DNA from: a virus
DNA: 28,731 nucleotides
Virus record (IMG/VR): IMGVR_UViG_3300032893_000231
Coordinates: 1 to 28,731 of that record
Reading direction: 5' to 3' (one strand)
Positions within the stretch are counted from its first letter, which is position 1. Every line of letters starts with the position of its first letter. Below the pieces are notes generated by a model. That model was not told where the DNA came from, searched no databases, and saw only the letters and a program-made list of their open reading frames with translations. This document shows positions 12,225-21,355 of this stretch, piece by piece. The position numbers were made by a program, and so were the translations under genes.

Positions 12225-12632
12225 ATGACATCTGAAGTATTCATATCTACAGATCCTTCGCTGCTCGACAAGGAATGGGTCGTAGACGTAATCCAGTCCA
12301 GCTACTGGGGGAAGAGATTCACGAAAGACCAGCTACTGCGAGCCATGGATACGACTCTATGCTTCGGCGTTTATATGCGCACAGGGAATCGCCAGCAGTT
12401 AGGGTTCGCCCGCGTGCTAACAGACGGCGTTACATTATCATCGGTCACTGATCTAATCGTACGCGAAGGCCACAGACGGCTAGGACTAGGCACGCTACTT
12501 ATGAAAGCCGTACTAGCGCATCCGCGTGTTAGCCCGACGATCTGCGTACTCCAATCTCGCGACGCCGTTGAGTTCTATAAGAAGCTCGGATTTTCCAGCG
12601 TCACTAACGTACTAACCCACGATCCAGCGTGA
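12225..12632 (+). CDS. GNAT-family N-acetyltransferase (135 aa)
   Basis: CFGVYMRTGNRQQLGFARVL (about residues 45-64) and SSVTDLIVREGHRRLGLGTL (about 69-88) carry the GNAT strand 4 and the acetyl-CoA pyrophosphate loop (R-x-x-G-L-G). VLQSRDAVEFYKKLGF (about 107-122) is the standard C-terminal 'F-Y-x-k-l-G-F' signature. The substrate may be a sugar amine made by the upstream cluster or a protein; not visible. Its stop overlaps the GTG of terL. Confidence 0.85.
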   Translation: MTSEVFISTDPSLLDKEWVVDVIQSSYWGKRFTKDQLLRAMDTTLCFGVYMRTGNRQQLGFARVLTDGVTLSSVTDLIVREGHRRLGLGTLLMKAVLAHPRVSPTICVLQSRDAVEFYKKLGFSSVTNVLTHDPA

Positions 12633-14452
12633 ACGAAAAAGAATTTATTGAGACAGCAATCAAGACCCATGCTGGAGCATGGTTCGAATCACCCTATTGT
12701 AAGATATTCGGAAAGAACCGTGCTCAGGGCGTATTCACTCCACATCAAAATTATCTCCAAAGGAAGATACAGCGTGTCATCGACAAGATGGAAGACCTTG
12801 GCCTTCCGGTTAGAATTATAGGACTAAAGCCGCGCCAGAAGGGGTCTACCACTTATTTCGCTGCGTGCGTTTATCACACTCTCAGGCGACGCTCTACATC
12901 AGCCATATTGATCGGCGGACAGCTATCGCAGGTCGCTGAGGCGTGGGGTATGATGCAGACATACTCCAAGCATGATCGTATCGACTGGAAGAATACAGGC
13001 GACATCAACACGAAGGAAGGTCGATGGTCTCATGGCTCAAAGCTCATCGGTGAAACCGCAAAAGACGTGCTCGCTGGCGTCGGTGGCACTCACCAGGTAT
13101 TACATGCCTTTGAGGTGGCGCGCTGGGGTGAGCATGGCGTAGCTAACACAGCCGAGGTGCTAACCAATATATTGAAGTCAATTCCGCTGCTGCCGGATAC
13201 GATGGTAATCCTTGAATCTACCGCTGAAGGCGCAGCCGGCGAGTTTCCAACGAGGTATTTTGATGCAACACCAGCAGAGGACTTCCTGGATGGCACTGTC
13301 GATGTAAAGCCGGGATCTTATGTTCGAGTTTTTGCACCCTGGTATGAGTTTGAGGACTCTGCGCTCAGACTAACCGATGAAGAGCAGCAGCAGGTACAGG
13401 CTACGCTTGACGCCGATGAGGAATATGCAGGCGAAAAAGAACTTATCGAAAACTACCTCACTGAAGAAGATGGGGTGCAGCGCTTAGGCAGTGCCGTAAC
13501 TGGGTTCAACGTGTGGGAACAACTCGCGTGGCGTAGACATGCAATACATCAAGACTGTAAACGAGACATTAACATTTTTGACCGCGATTATCCAAAAGAT
13601 GAGCGCACAGCCTTCCAGAAATCAGGCAATCTCCGCTTCAACTACACTGGCATAAATGTAATCCGTAAGCGCGCTGCAAAGATCACCCCACTTCACGGAG
13701 TAATCGAAGAATCAAACAAGCGTTTTGCATTCCGCCAAGTGCCGATAAATGAAGCACAGATAACCATCTTCGAGAAACCAACTCCAGGGCGCAGGTATAT
13801 AGTATCGGTAGACCCAATGACTGGTGCTTCTCAGACATCAGGAGCCGACCCTGATTTCCATGCAGCATTTGTAATGCGCTCAGGATTTTGGAATGGCAGC
13901 GGTGTTTGGGTTAGGCCGTGTACAGCTGCTCGCGTGATACCGTGCCGCTGGGATATCGACGTCCTTGAGGAAGCCGTGTGGAAGCTCGCCAGATATTATG
14001 GTCCGCCTGGTTCAAATGCAAAGATAGTGATAGAGATGAATCAGGACAAGGGTATCACCGAACTGCTCAAACTTCGCAGTGCTAATCTTTATCAGCGCGA
14101 AGTATTCAACAAGATGGAGTTCAAGACAACGAAATCGCTTGGGTACGTCACCAATACGAATACCCGAGAGAAGCTTATAGAGACCCTGGCAACCGCAATT
14201 CGCGAATGGGATAAGCCAGGTGAAGGCATAGACATATATTGTCCAAACGCTATCGACCAGCTAGATAACTTCGTTAGAAAATCAAACGGTCGATCAGAAG
14301 CCGCCGAAGGCAATCATGACGACGATGTATTTGGGATCGGTCTCGGACTTGAGTTAATCGAACACGGTACTATATATATTCCTGAACGCAGCATATTCGG
14401 ACCTCCGCCGCTTTCAGAGAATCGACAACCAATTGGCTCGCCATACTCCTAG
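12629..14452 (+). CDS. terL: Terminase large subunit (DNA packaging ATPase-nuclease)
   Basis: 607 residues with a GTG start in a GTGA overlap. IIGLKPRQKGSTTYFAACVY (residues 63-82) contains the Walker A-like loop KPRQKGSTT. VLHAFEVARWG (about 157-167) supplies the Walker B strand and catalytic Glu162. MVILESTAEG (192-201) is the coupling motif. The C-terminal RNase-H-like nuclease has acids at D395 (VSVDPMTGAS), E469 (IVIEMNQDKG) and D564-D566 (DDDVFGIGLG). This matches two-domain TerL proteins that translocate DNA into proheads and cut the concatemer. No small-subunit terminase is recognised next to it; the small genes upstream do not look like one. Confidence 0.92.
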   Translation: MNEKEFIETAIKTHAGAWFESPYCKIFGKNRAQGVFTPHQNYLQRKIQRVIDKMEDLGLPVRIIGLKPRQKGSTTYFAACVYHTLRRRSTSAILIGGQLSQVAEAWGMMQTYSKHDRIDWKNTGDINTKEGRWSHGSKLIGETAKDVLAGVGGTHQVLHAFEVARWGEHGVANTAEVLTNILKSIPLLPDTMVILESTAEGAAGEFPTRYFDATPAEDFLDGTVDVKPGSYVRVFAPWYEFEDSALRLTDEEQQQVQATLDADEEYAGEKELIENYLTEEDGVQRLGSAVTGFNVWEQLAWRRHAIHQDCKRDINIFDRDYPKDERTAFQKSGNLRFNYTGINVIRKRAAKITPLHGVIEESNKRFAFRQVPINEAQITIFEKPTPGRRYIVSVDPMTGASQTSGADPDFHAAFVMRSGFWNGSGVWVRPCTAARVIPCRWDIDVLEEAVWKLARYYGPPGSNAKIVIEMNQDKGITELLKLRSANLYQREVFNKMEFKTTKSLGYVTNTNTREKLIETLATAIREWDKPGEGIDIYCPNAIDQLDNFVRKSNGRSEAAEGNHDDDVFGIGLGLELIEHGTIYIPERSIFGPPPLSENRQPIGSPYS

Positions 14453-14477
14453 TAAATTGACATTCGCCTAGTATGGC
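14440..14477 (+). promoter_or_regulatory. Inverted repeat with -35-like TTGACA and a 6-codon leader before the giant gene
   Basis: GCCATACT (14440-14447) and AGTATGGC (14470-14477) form a perfect 8-bp dyad spaced by 22 bp. Between them is TTGACA (14457-14462), with a weak TATAGC 15 bp downstream. An ATG at 14473 opens a 6-codon leader (MAIASV) whose TGA (14491-14493) overlaps the giant gene's ATG. The dyad could be an operator or attenuator-like hairpin. Low confidence as a promoter. Confidence 0.35.
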
Positions 14478-14492
14478 TATAGCCAGCGTTTG

Positions 14493-17400
14493 ATGCCAAC
14501 ATCGCCAGCAAGCAAACCGCTCGATGAAGACGAAGATTCCCCAGCTTTAATTGAGGGTGATCCGAGTAAGCCTATCTCGCGTGACCGTTTAAACACAGCC
14601 GTTCGCGCTACATCGGTTAACCAACCGACCCCAAATGAGGAACAGCCACAGGAACAGCCCGATCAAGCGCCAGAACCCAAGATCATAGGTACTACTGGCG
14701 GTGAGGTGCCGACATTCGAAAGCGATCGGCCACATCAGCCTATCAAGTGGTCAGCTGATCCAGCTGAGCGCCAGAATCAGGTGCAGCAGGAAATTGCCCG
14801 ACGCCGGCAAGTTCAGGGCGAAGCCGAGCATCCATTTATGCCCTCTAGCTGGGCACCAGATGTGGCGTCAAATAATACTCCCCGCGACGATCGCGAGGTA
14901 GAACAGACTGCCGAAAATCAATTTCAATTCCAGCGCCAGCAGGAGGTCGCCAAGCGCCGCCAGGATATAGCGCAGAGCCGAGCAGACCTAGCCAATTACA
15001 ACTCCCAGCAGCTTGCTAAGTTCACAGCCAATGGCCAGCGTCACTATGTAGATCCCGCCAGCGGTAAGGTCACGCCGGTACTCGACGAGCAGGGACGCCC
15101 ACAGTTCACGCCAACTAAATGGGAACTTACGCAGCATCCAAAGACCGGCCAACCCGCGCTGATGATGCGTGATCGGTTTGGCCAGCGGCAGTTCAAAGAG
15201 CCACAGGTTGTCGCACCGCTAGATCCCACCGACGACAATATGTACCACCAGCTCCCAGATGGTACACTGTCAGACAAACCCGCAGGGAAGATTTCAGATC
15301 TTGCGCAATCGCCTAATTATAGAATAGCGAAGGTAGCTCTTGCCGCCCAGAAGCGTAACATCCACGCCAAACATCAGGAGGCACTGGCTGGTTCCAAAGC
15401 GCTGCTCGACGACGCAACGGCGTCGCTTAACGACGTCAGAACACAGCGCGATGACCTAGACAGTCAGATAGCCGATACTGAGAAACTGTTCGCTACTACG
15501 ACCGATCAAACTAAACTCGACGCGCTGACGGCTACGCTACAGCAGCAGAACGAGCAACGCGATGCCCTCAACGAACGGATTAAGCCAAACGGCGATCTTG
15601 GGAATATGGTCAGCCGTAATCGCGCTGCTTATGTCGCGGCACGTGCGGCGCAGGCGGTCGATACTTACCGTGCCCAAGAGGCAGAGATTGCGGCTGCAGT
15701 TAAGGCCCGCGGTGGAAAACTCGAAGACGATCCGGCCTACAAAGACAACCTCCGAAATATCCAGATCAACGAGCAGCTAAAGAATAGCGCCGAAGCCGAG
15801 CTCCAGAAAACGACTGCGCTTCAGCCAAAAGGTGAACCCAATCAATCTCCAGTCGATGCAGCTCTATCTAGCGCCGAACCCTACATCCGTGCAGGCAAGG
15901 GCGTGAAGATGATTGGAAGTGTTCCGATCCAAGAATTCTCGAATGAATTCGGTGATGGCCGCGGGCCGGTAAACCCGCAATCGGTTCTGAAGCTATACGA
16001 CAGGAGCAAGGAAATAGATGGACTTCTCAAGAACGATTCAACCACGAAGCTAACGCCAGTCGTACTATCTCATCTCCAACAAGAAAAGGACTACATCGAT
16101 ACTCTGGCAAAGCAGCGATTCGCTCGCCTTCCACAGGATCAGCAAAAACAGATCACTGAGATCACAAGAGATCCTACCTTGGGAGAAAAGCGTGTAGCAA
16201 TGGAAACAGGCTTCCTACGTGGGGTTGGTAATACACTAGCCGAAGGTGGTAAGGGCGTCACGAGTTTCTTTAGTAGAAGGCTGATAAACCCGACTGTAGT
16301 AAATCCAGACGATAATCTCATCACGCGTTCAATCGATAAGGCGCAGAAACTGATGAATGATAATCTGGTGGTAGGTGGAGTTACTCCAGAGGTTCAGCAA
16401 AAGCTCCGCGATAGTTTTGTAACCGGTACCGCACCTGAAACCGCCGGCCAAATCTACGCTCTATTCGCACCATCAGGCGCGGCCAGTAAAATAGGCAAAG
16501 CGGCTGGAATGTCAGAAGAGGCGCTAGGATTCATCAACCGGTATGGAACTGCAGCCACAGCTGCTGCAACAGGCTCCAATTCGATGCGCGAGCAGGCTAT
16601 CAAGGTTCTCAAACCAAAGCTCGACGCCGGCCAGATAACCCAAGACGACTACCAGAAGGCTGTCGGGATGTCGGAACTTGCCGGTGGCGCGATCGGTGCA
16701 GCTGCGTTCGTACCTGTCAGCCGCATGCTCAACCGCGTCTCAGGACTGCCAGCCGGCCAGACGCTGATTACGTCACTGCTCGACCGCGCGGCAAAGGGCG
16801 GGAAAGTTTCTGCTATGAAATGGCTGGCCGGAAATGCCGGCAAACAGGCCGTTACGAACGCAGTCTCTGAAGGCGTTGAAATGGGCGGTATTGGCTGGGC
16901 ACAGAATGTCGCTAATGACCTTGCGGCCAAAACAATCTTCGACCCCAATCGACAGGTCAGTTTCAAGGATGCATCGGACAGTGGTGCAAGTATGGGCGTG
17001 CTTGCAGCGCTCACATCGGCATTCACACATGCGCTTCCGGCTGTTGCAAATAAGCTCGGCAAAGGTCCGGGTGGAACGCCAGAAGAACCAGGCGCAACTG
17101 CACCGAAGGCCCCGACGCCACCGGCTGGCGAGCCAACTCCAGAATCAACCAAGCCAGCTGAGCCTAATACGCCTACTAAGCCAGCCAAGATTCCTGCTGA
17201 GCACAAAGAAGTTCTAGACCGTCTAGCCGACGCTGCAGAGAGAGCTCACACCGGAACCCCAGAAGAGCAGGCAAGCGCCAACGCTGAGCTTGAGAGAATC
17301 CTGGCTGAAGGCGCTCCTAAATCAGAACCCGTAGCTGAAGCGAATGTAGAGCAAAAATCAACTGAACCGGCTAAAACCGAAAAGCCGACTAAGATTGATA

Positions 17401-20400
17401 TGAACGATGAGGCCGCGATCGAGGCTGCAGCTGAAAAACAGAAGCAAAATAAAACACCAAATGAACAGGAAATAACACCTAAACTATCAGACATATCTAT
17501 ACCAGAGGGGCACATCCAAGTAGAGATAGAGAGGCCAAATGGCTCAAGATATAGAGCCATAATGAATGGATATGTTGAAAACGGGAAGGGAGATCTAATA
17601 CCACACATAGGCAGGCAATCAGGTGGGGGATGGTCTCATTCATCCCTTAAAGATGGTGAGAAAATTATAGGAGGGAATCCTTCTCCTGATCTTTGGCAGA
17701 GAGATGCCACTGGCCGTATTGAGCTCAAGAACAAACCTAACGAAACTGAATCACCAGCTAGAGCGCCAGAGGTATTGAGCAAATTACCTGAAGGAACAGA
17801 AATAAAATATCTGGGTAAATCTCATTCAGTAATTGAAGGAATGGGTGACAAAATTGACCACTGGTCGATTAAGCTTCCTGGAGAAACACAATCCGAAAAA
17901 CTTACAGCAGAAGCTTTAGCTAAACGAGGCTATCTTCCACCTGAAGAATTAACCACTAAAAAGGAGAAACAATCCAATGCCACTATTACCGGGCAAGAGC
18001 CCAAAGAAAATATCGTACAACATCAGGGAGCTACATCAGGGACCGCAGTTCAAGAGAACGTCGGCAAAGTTCGGCAAAGAAAAGGCCGACAAGCAGGCAA
18101 TAGCAATCGCGCTGTCGAAGGCACGCGAGAGCAACAACAGCCACGAAGCGTCGGAGAGCCCGAGCTGGGAAGCCAAGGAACAGAAGCTGGGGATACCGGA
18201 GTCGGTGGAGGACAAGTTGCCAAAGAAGAAAGTGCGCCAGCTATTCCAGAAGAAACACCTGTAGCAGCCAAGAAGCCTAAAAAAGAAAATCTGCCCGAAA
18301 CCACAGCTCCTGTCGAAGAAAAGCCAAAGGCCGTACAGCCGCCAGCTGGAGAGATACTTCCGTCGCAGATGAAGCGCGAGGACCGCATCGCAGAACTCAA
18401 AGCTGGTGGCATCACTACGATCAAAGGGAAATCCCTGGAAGACGCTACCGCTGGCGAGACCATGGTTGCGCTTAGCCGGTTGCGCGCATCGAAACTATCG
18501 AACGAGCCGATAGCAGAAAAGGCTAAGCCGGATATCATAGATCGCCTCAAAGCGATGAAGAAGGATACTGCTGGCAAGCTCTATTCAGCGCCGGAAGGTC
18601 TTTATGATGCAGCTCATAATGCTGCGATCGACGTAGCAATTCTTGCCGTAAAGGCAGGTCGAAAACTCAACGATGTCATCAAGCTCGCGCTAGATCGGTT
18701 TAAAGCCAAGTTTCCAGACTATAGGCAGGAACACCTAGACCAAGTTGAGAATAGCATCCGTGAGACGCTGATGAAACAGGAGAAGCGTGCCCAGGGCGAG
18801 AAGATGGCAAAAACTGAATCGGCTGCGCTAAAAGATAAAGGCGTATTGGATGAGATCCAGCGCATATTTGCCCCGCAAACCCGAGGTGAAGCCGCTCGAG
18901 AAACAGCAGGTGCGCTACGTGAACACGGTGCCGAGCTCGCTCAACGCGCCGACCGCGCCGCAGCCGCGCTTGATACAGCCAGCAAGCATCTCGCATCGTT
19001 GCCTGAAGCGGCACGCTGGGATTTCGTTGATGCTATTGAGAAAGGTGAAAAGCAGTCGAATCCTGAGCTTCAACAATTCGCCGATACGATGCGTTCGATC
19101 CTCGACAAGAAGCGAGAGGAGGTTCAAGCGCTCGGCAAAGGCGCGCTAGATAAATTTATCGAGGATTATTTCCCACACATATGGAAGAATCCAGATCAGG
19201 TGATTAACGCATTCCAGGAAGCTGGCGCAAAGAAGCCGATAGAAGGCGGTAAATCATTCCTGAAAAAACGCACTATTCCGACCACTAAAGAAGGTCTGGC
19301 GCTCGGTCTTGAACCTGCATCTAAAAATCCAGTAGACCTATTACTGCTCAAAGCTCACGAAATGGATAAGTTCATCACCGCGCACAACACGATGAACGAG
19401 CTGAAGTCGAAAGGCTTTGTGAAACTGGTTCGCGCTGGTGATACGCCGCCTCCGGGTTACGCAAAGATTAACGACAAGATAGCTACCATTTACGGGCCGA
19501 AGGAAGGCGCTGTTGGATTGCCAGAAGCCGCCAAAGAGGCGGGCGTGAAACAGGAAGACGTAAAGGTATATGGCCGTCGAATCATGGGTGAGTATTACGC
19601 GCCAGAATCGGTCGCCACCGTGATCAACAATTATCTCTCTCCAGGGCTTCGTGGCAGCCCATCGTTCCGCGCCTATCTCACGATGGCGAACTCAATGAAT
19701 CAGCTGCAGCTTGGTCTGTCTGCATTCCACTTGGGATTCACGTCAATCGACGCAGCTACGTCTAGGCTGGCAGTTGGTCTTGAGGATGTGATGAATGGAA
19801 AACTCGTAAGGGGATTGGGTAACATAGCCTCAGCAATGCACCCACTCTCCCCAATTACGATCGGCATAGAGAATGCCGTGAAAGGAAATAAAGTCCTCCA
19901 AGAATGGTATAAGCCTGGAAGCCAAGGTGCCGAGATGACTAAGATAGTCGATGGACTTAAAGCTGCCGGTGGCCGAGCAAATATGGATAGGTTCTATCAG
20001 ACCGAAATATCCAAAAAGATGATGGATAATTTCCGTGAAGGTGGCGCATTTAACTATGCAAAAGGCACACTGCGCGCCCCGTTCGCCCTTATTGAAAAGG
20101 CTGCAAAGCCCATCATGGAATATATCGTGCCAAGACAAAAGCTTGGCGTATTTGCTGACATTGCCCGTCGTGAGCTTGAGAAGCTTGGACCCAATGCATC
20201 TCGAGAAGATGTTCGTCTAGCTATGGGTAAGGCGTGGGATTCGGTAGATAACCGAATGGGCCAGCTGGTCTACGATAATCTGTTCTGGAAGAAGGCCGCG
20301 AAGGATCTTGGTGCCGCATCGGTTCGTTCCCTCGGCTGGAATCTCGGTACGCTTCGCGAGCTCGGCGGTGGAGCGGTTGATACTGCAGTCCAGAGCGGAA

Positions 20401-21323
20401 AGCTTCTCAGTGGTAAAAAGGCTGAGTTTACGCATCGCATGGCCTACCTTGCCGCACTACCGGTTATGACTGGTATGCTTGGCGCAACCACTCAGTACTT
20501 ACTAACAGGTAAAGGCCCTGATGAGCTACGAGACTACTTCTTCCCTAAGACGGGCGAAAAAGACGCGCAGGGGCGCGACATTCGACTAACTATCCCTTCG
20601 TACATGAAGGATGTTTACCACTATGGTCACGACACTGTTGGCACGATAGCAGGTAAGGTACATCCAGCTATTTCTCTGGTTAGAAATATGCTCAATAACA
20701 AGGACTATTTTGACCGTCCTATTCGCAATGCTGATGATCCGTTCATAAAGCAGCTCTGGGATACAGCAAAATATACCGCACAGCAGATGTCTCCAATCGG
20801 CATTACTCAGGCCGTGCAAGCAGCATCAAATTCTCAGCGCCCTGCAGAAACAGCAGCCAATTTCGTTGGCGTTACTCAAGCTCCTAAATGGCTATCAATG
20901 TCTAAGGCCGAGCAATTAGCGCAGAAACTAAATTCCGCGCATCAAGGTAGTGGATCTGTTGAGACTGCGGGAGCCCAAAAGCAGTACACAAAGAAGAACG
21001 ATATTCTTGATCGGCTTCGCAATGGAAGCCAGGCAGATAAGTTCGCAGCGCAGCGTGATCTTCAAGAGATGGTGGCAAGCGGTGAACTTCCTGCCAATAG
21101 CGCACGGCATATAGTCTCCAACTCAAAACACGCCTATCTTGTCAATCAACTCACACACCTAGACGCGAATGAAACACTGCGTGTTTACCGCGCTGCAACC
21201 CCTGAAGAACGCGCACAGATTAAAGATCAGGTAGCCTCCAAAATTACCCGCTCACAACTCATGAAAACCGATAAGAGCGAGATGATGCGTGAGTTTAGCT
21301 CACTCTCTACATCGAAGCGTTGA
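14493..21323 (+). CDS. Giant virion-associated / polyvalent-type protein (2276 aa)
   Basis: I use ATG 14493 rather than the adjacent TTG 14490; it shares an A with the leader's TGA (TGATG). The N-terminal 100 residues are polar and disordered. Helical/coiled-coil stretches follow (about 100-190 and 290-460). Ala/Gly-rich membrane-seeking segments (about 650-870; e.g. SELAGGAIGAAAFVPVSRML) precede Pro/Thr/Glu linkers. A helical region (about 1350-1450), then FIEDYFPHIWKNPDQV (about 1552-1567) and an Ala-rich hydrophobic stretch near 1982-2006 (MAYLAALPVMTGMLGATTQY), match large phage polyvalent or internal-virion proteins with 'Y-F-P-H' domains. It lies between terL and portal, suggesting a virion protein that may be ejected with DNA. 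Residues about 980-1260 differ in composition and overlap a nested gene. Confidence 0.75.
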   Translation: MPTSPASKPLDEDEDSPALIEGDPSKPISRDRLNTAVRATSVNQPTPNEEQPQEQPDQAPEPKIIGTTGGEVPTFESDRPHQPIKWSADPAERQNQVQQEIARRRQVQGEAEHPFMPSSWAPDVASNNTPRDDREVEQTAENQFQFQRQQEVAKRRQDIAQSRADLANYNSQQLAKFTANGQRHYVDPASGKVTPVLDEQGRPQFTPTKWELTQHPKTGQPALMMRDRFGQRQFKEPQVVAPLDPTDDNMYHQLPDGTLSDKPAGKISDLAQSPNYRIAKVALAAQKRNIHAKHQEALAGSKALLDDATASLNDVRTQRDDLDSQIADTEKLFATTTDQTKLDALTATLQQQNEQRDALNERIKPNGDLGNMVSRNRAAYVAARAAQAVDTYRAQEAEIAAAVKARGGKLEDDPAYKDNLRNIQINEQLKNSAEAELQKTTALQPKGEPNQSPVDAALSSAEPYIRAGKGVKMIGSVPIQEFSNEFGDGRGPVNPQSVLKLYDRSKEIDGLLKNDSTTKLTPVVLSHLQQEKDYIDTLAKQRFARLPQDQQKQITEITRDPTLGEKRVAMETGFLRGVGNTLAEGGKGVTSFFSRRLINPTVVNPDDNLITRSIDKAQKLMNDNLVVGGVTPEVQQKLRDSFVTGTAPETAGQIYALFAPSGAASKIGKAAGMSEEALGFINRYGTAATAAATGSNSMREQAIKVLKPKLDAGQITQDDYQKAVGMSELAGGAIGAAAFVPVSRMLNRVSGLPAGQTLITSLLDRAAKGGKVSAMKWLAGNAGKQAVTNAVSEGVEMGGIGWAQNVANDLAAKTIFDPNRQVSFKDASDSGASMGVLAALTSAFTHALPAVANKLGKGPGGTPEEPGATAPKAPTPPAGEPTPESTKPAEPNTPTKPAKIPAEHKEVLDRLADAAERAHTGTPEEQASANAELERILAEGAPKSEPVAEANVEQKSTEPAKTEKPTKIDMNDEAAIEAAAEKQKQNKTPNEQEITPKLSDISIPEGHIQVEIERPNGSRYRAIMNGYVENGKGDLIPHIGRQSGGGWSHSSLKDGEKIIGGNPSPDLWQRDATGRIELKNKPNETESPARAPEVLSKLPEGTEIKYLGKSHSVIEGMGDKIDHWSIKLPGETQSEKLTAEALAKRGYLPPEELTTKKEKQSNATITGQEPKENIVQHQGATSGTAVQENVGKVRQRKGRQAGNSNRAVEGTREQQQPRSVGEPELGSQGTEAGDTGVGGGQVAKEESAPAIPEETPVAAKKPKKENLPETTAPVEEKPKAVQPPAGEILPSQMKREDRIAELKAGGITTIKGKSLEDATAGETMVALSRLRASKLSNEPIAEKAKPDIIDRLKAMKKDTAGKLYSAPEGLYDAAHNAAIDVAILAVKAGRKLNDVIKLALDRFKAKFPDYRQEHLDQVENSIRETLMKQEKRAQGEKMAKTESAALKDKGVLDEIQRIFAPQTRGEAARETAGALREHGAELAQRADRAAAALDTASKHLASLPEAARWDFVDAIEKGEKQSNPELQQFADTMRSILDKKREEVQALGKGALDKFIEDYFPHIWKNPDQVINAFQEAGAKKPIEGGKSFLKKRTIPTTKEGLALGLEPASKNPVDLLLLKAHEMDKFITAHNTMNELKSKGFVKLVRAGDTPPPGYAKINDKIATIYGPKEGAVGLPEAAKEAGVKQEDVKVYGRRIMGEYYAPESVATVINNYLSPGLRGSPSFRAYLTMANSMNQLQLGLSAFHLGFTSIDAATSRLAVGLEDVMNGKLVRGLGNIASAMHPLSPITIGIENAVKGNKVLQEWYKPGSQGAEMTKIVDGLKAAGGRANMDRFYQTEISKKMMDNFREGGAFNYAKGTLRAPFALIEKAAKPIMEYIVPRQKLGVFADIARRELEKLGPNASREDVRLAMGKAWDSVDNRMGQLVYDNLFWKKAAKDLGAASVRSLGWNLGTLRELGGGAVDTAVQSGKLLSGKKAEFTHRMAYLAALPVMTGMLGATTQYLLTGKGPDELRDYFFPKTGEKDAQGRDIRLTIPSYMKDVYHYGHDTVGTIAGKVHPAISLVRNMLNNKDYFDRPIRNADDPFIKQLWDTAKYTAQQMSPIGITQAVQAASNSQRPAETAANFVGVTQAPKWLSMSKAEQLAQKLNSAHQGSGSVETAGAQKQYTKKNDILDRLRNGSQADKFAAQRDLQEMVASGELPANSARHIVSNSKHAYLVNQLTHLDANETLRVYRAATPEERAQIKDQVASKITRSQLMKTDKSEMMREFSSLSTSKR
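17961..17966 (+). promoter_or_regulatory. Shine-Dalgarno AAGGAG for the nested gene
   Basis: AAGGAG lies 10 nt before ATG 17977, inside the giant gene. It is one of the best ribosome sites in the window, comparable to AGGAG before 25863. Its presence in the middle of another gene supports internal initiation in the +1 frame. Confidence 0.6.
17977..18264 (+). CDS. Nested (overprinted) small phage protein of the 'MPLxxGKSxxxISxNI' family
   Basis: 95 residues in the +1 frame relative to the giant gene, with AAGGAG 10 nt upstream. It starts MPLLPGKSPKKISYNIRELH and continues FKRTSAKFGKEKADKQAIAI then ALSKARES. The MPL..GKS..-IS.NI start and the KFGK.KA.KQAIAIALS.AR core are, in my knowledge, the hallmark of a small, widespread phage protein of unknown function. 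The giant frame over the same bases is low-complexity (Gln/Gly/Glu-rich), so this frame looks ancestral. From residue about 58 on, the tail is charged and may be divergent. It could be a separate gene trapped in, or fused into, the giant ORF. Confidence 0.7.
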   Translation: MPLLPGKSPKKISYNIRELHQGPQFKRTSAKFGKEKADKQAIAIALSKARESNNSHEASESPSWEAKEQKLGIPESVEDKLPKKKVRQLFQKKHL

Positions 21324-21355
21324 ACAATTCCTAATCGCAGCCTAACCATTCTACA

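Noticed and set aside
16649-17206. Long minus-strand ORFs (also 18050-18577, 5070-5462)
   Set aside because: They lie opposite long + strand genes, have low-complexity translations and no ribosome sites; they are shadows of codon bias.
21340-21346. GCCTAAC upstream of the portal gene, identical to an attC R'' box
   Set aside because: No GTTRRRY partner or hairpin is near it; a 7-mer match alone is expected by chance in this length.
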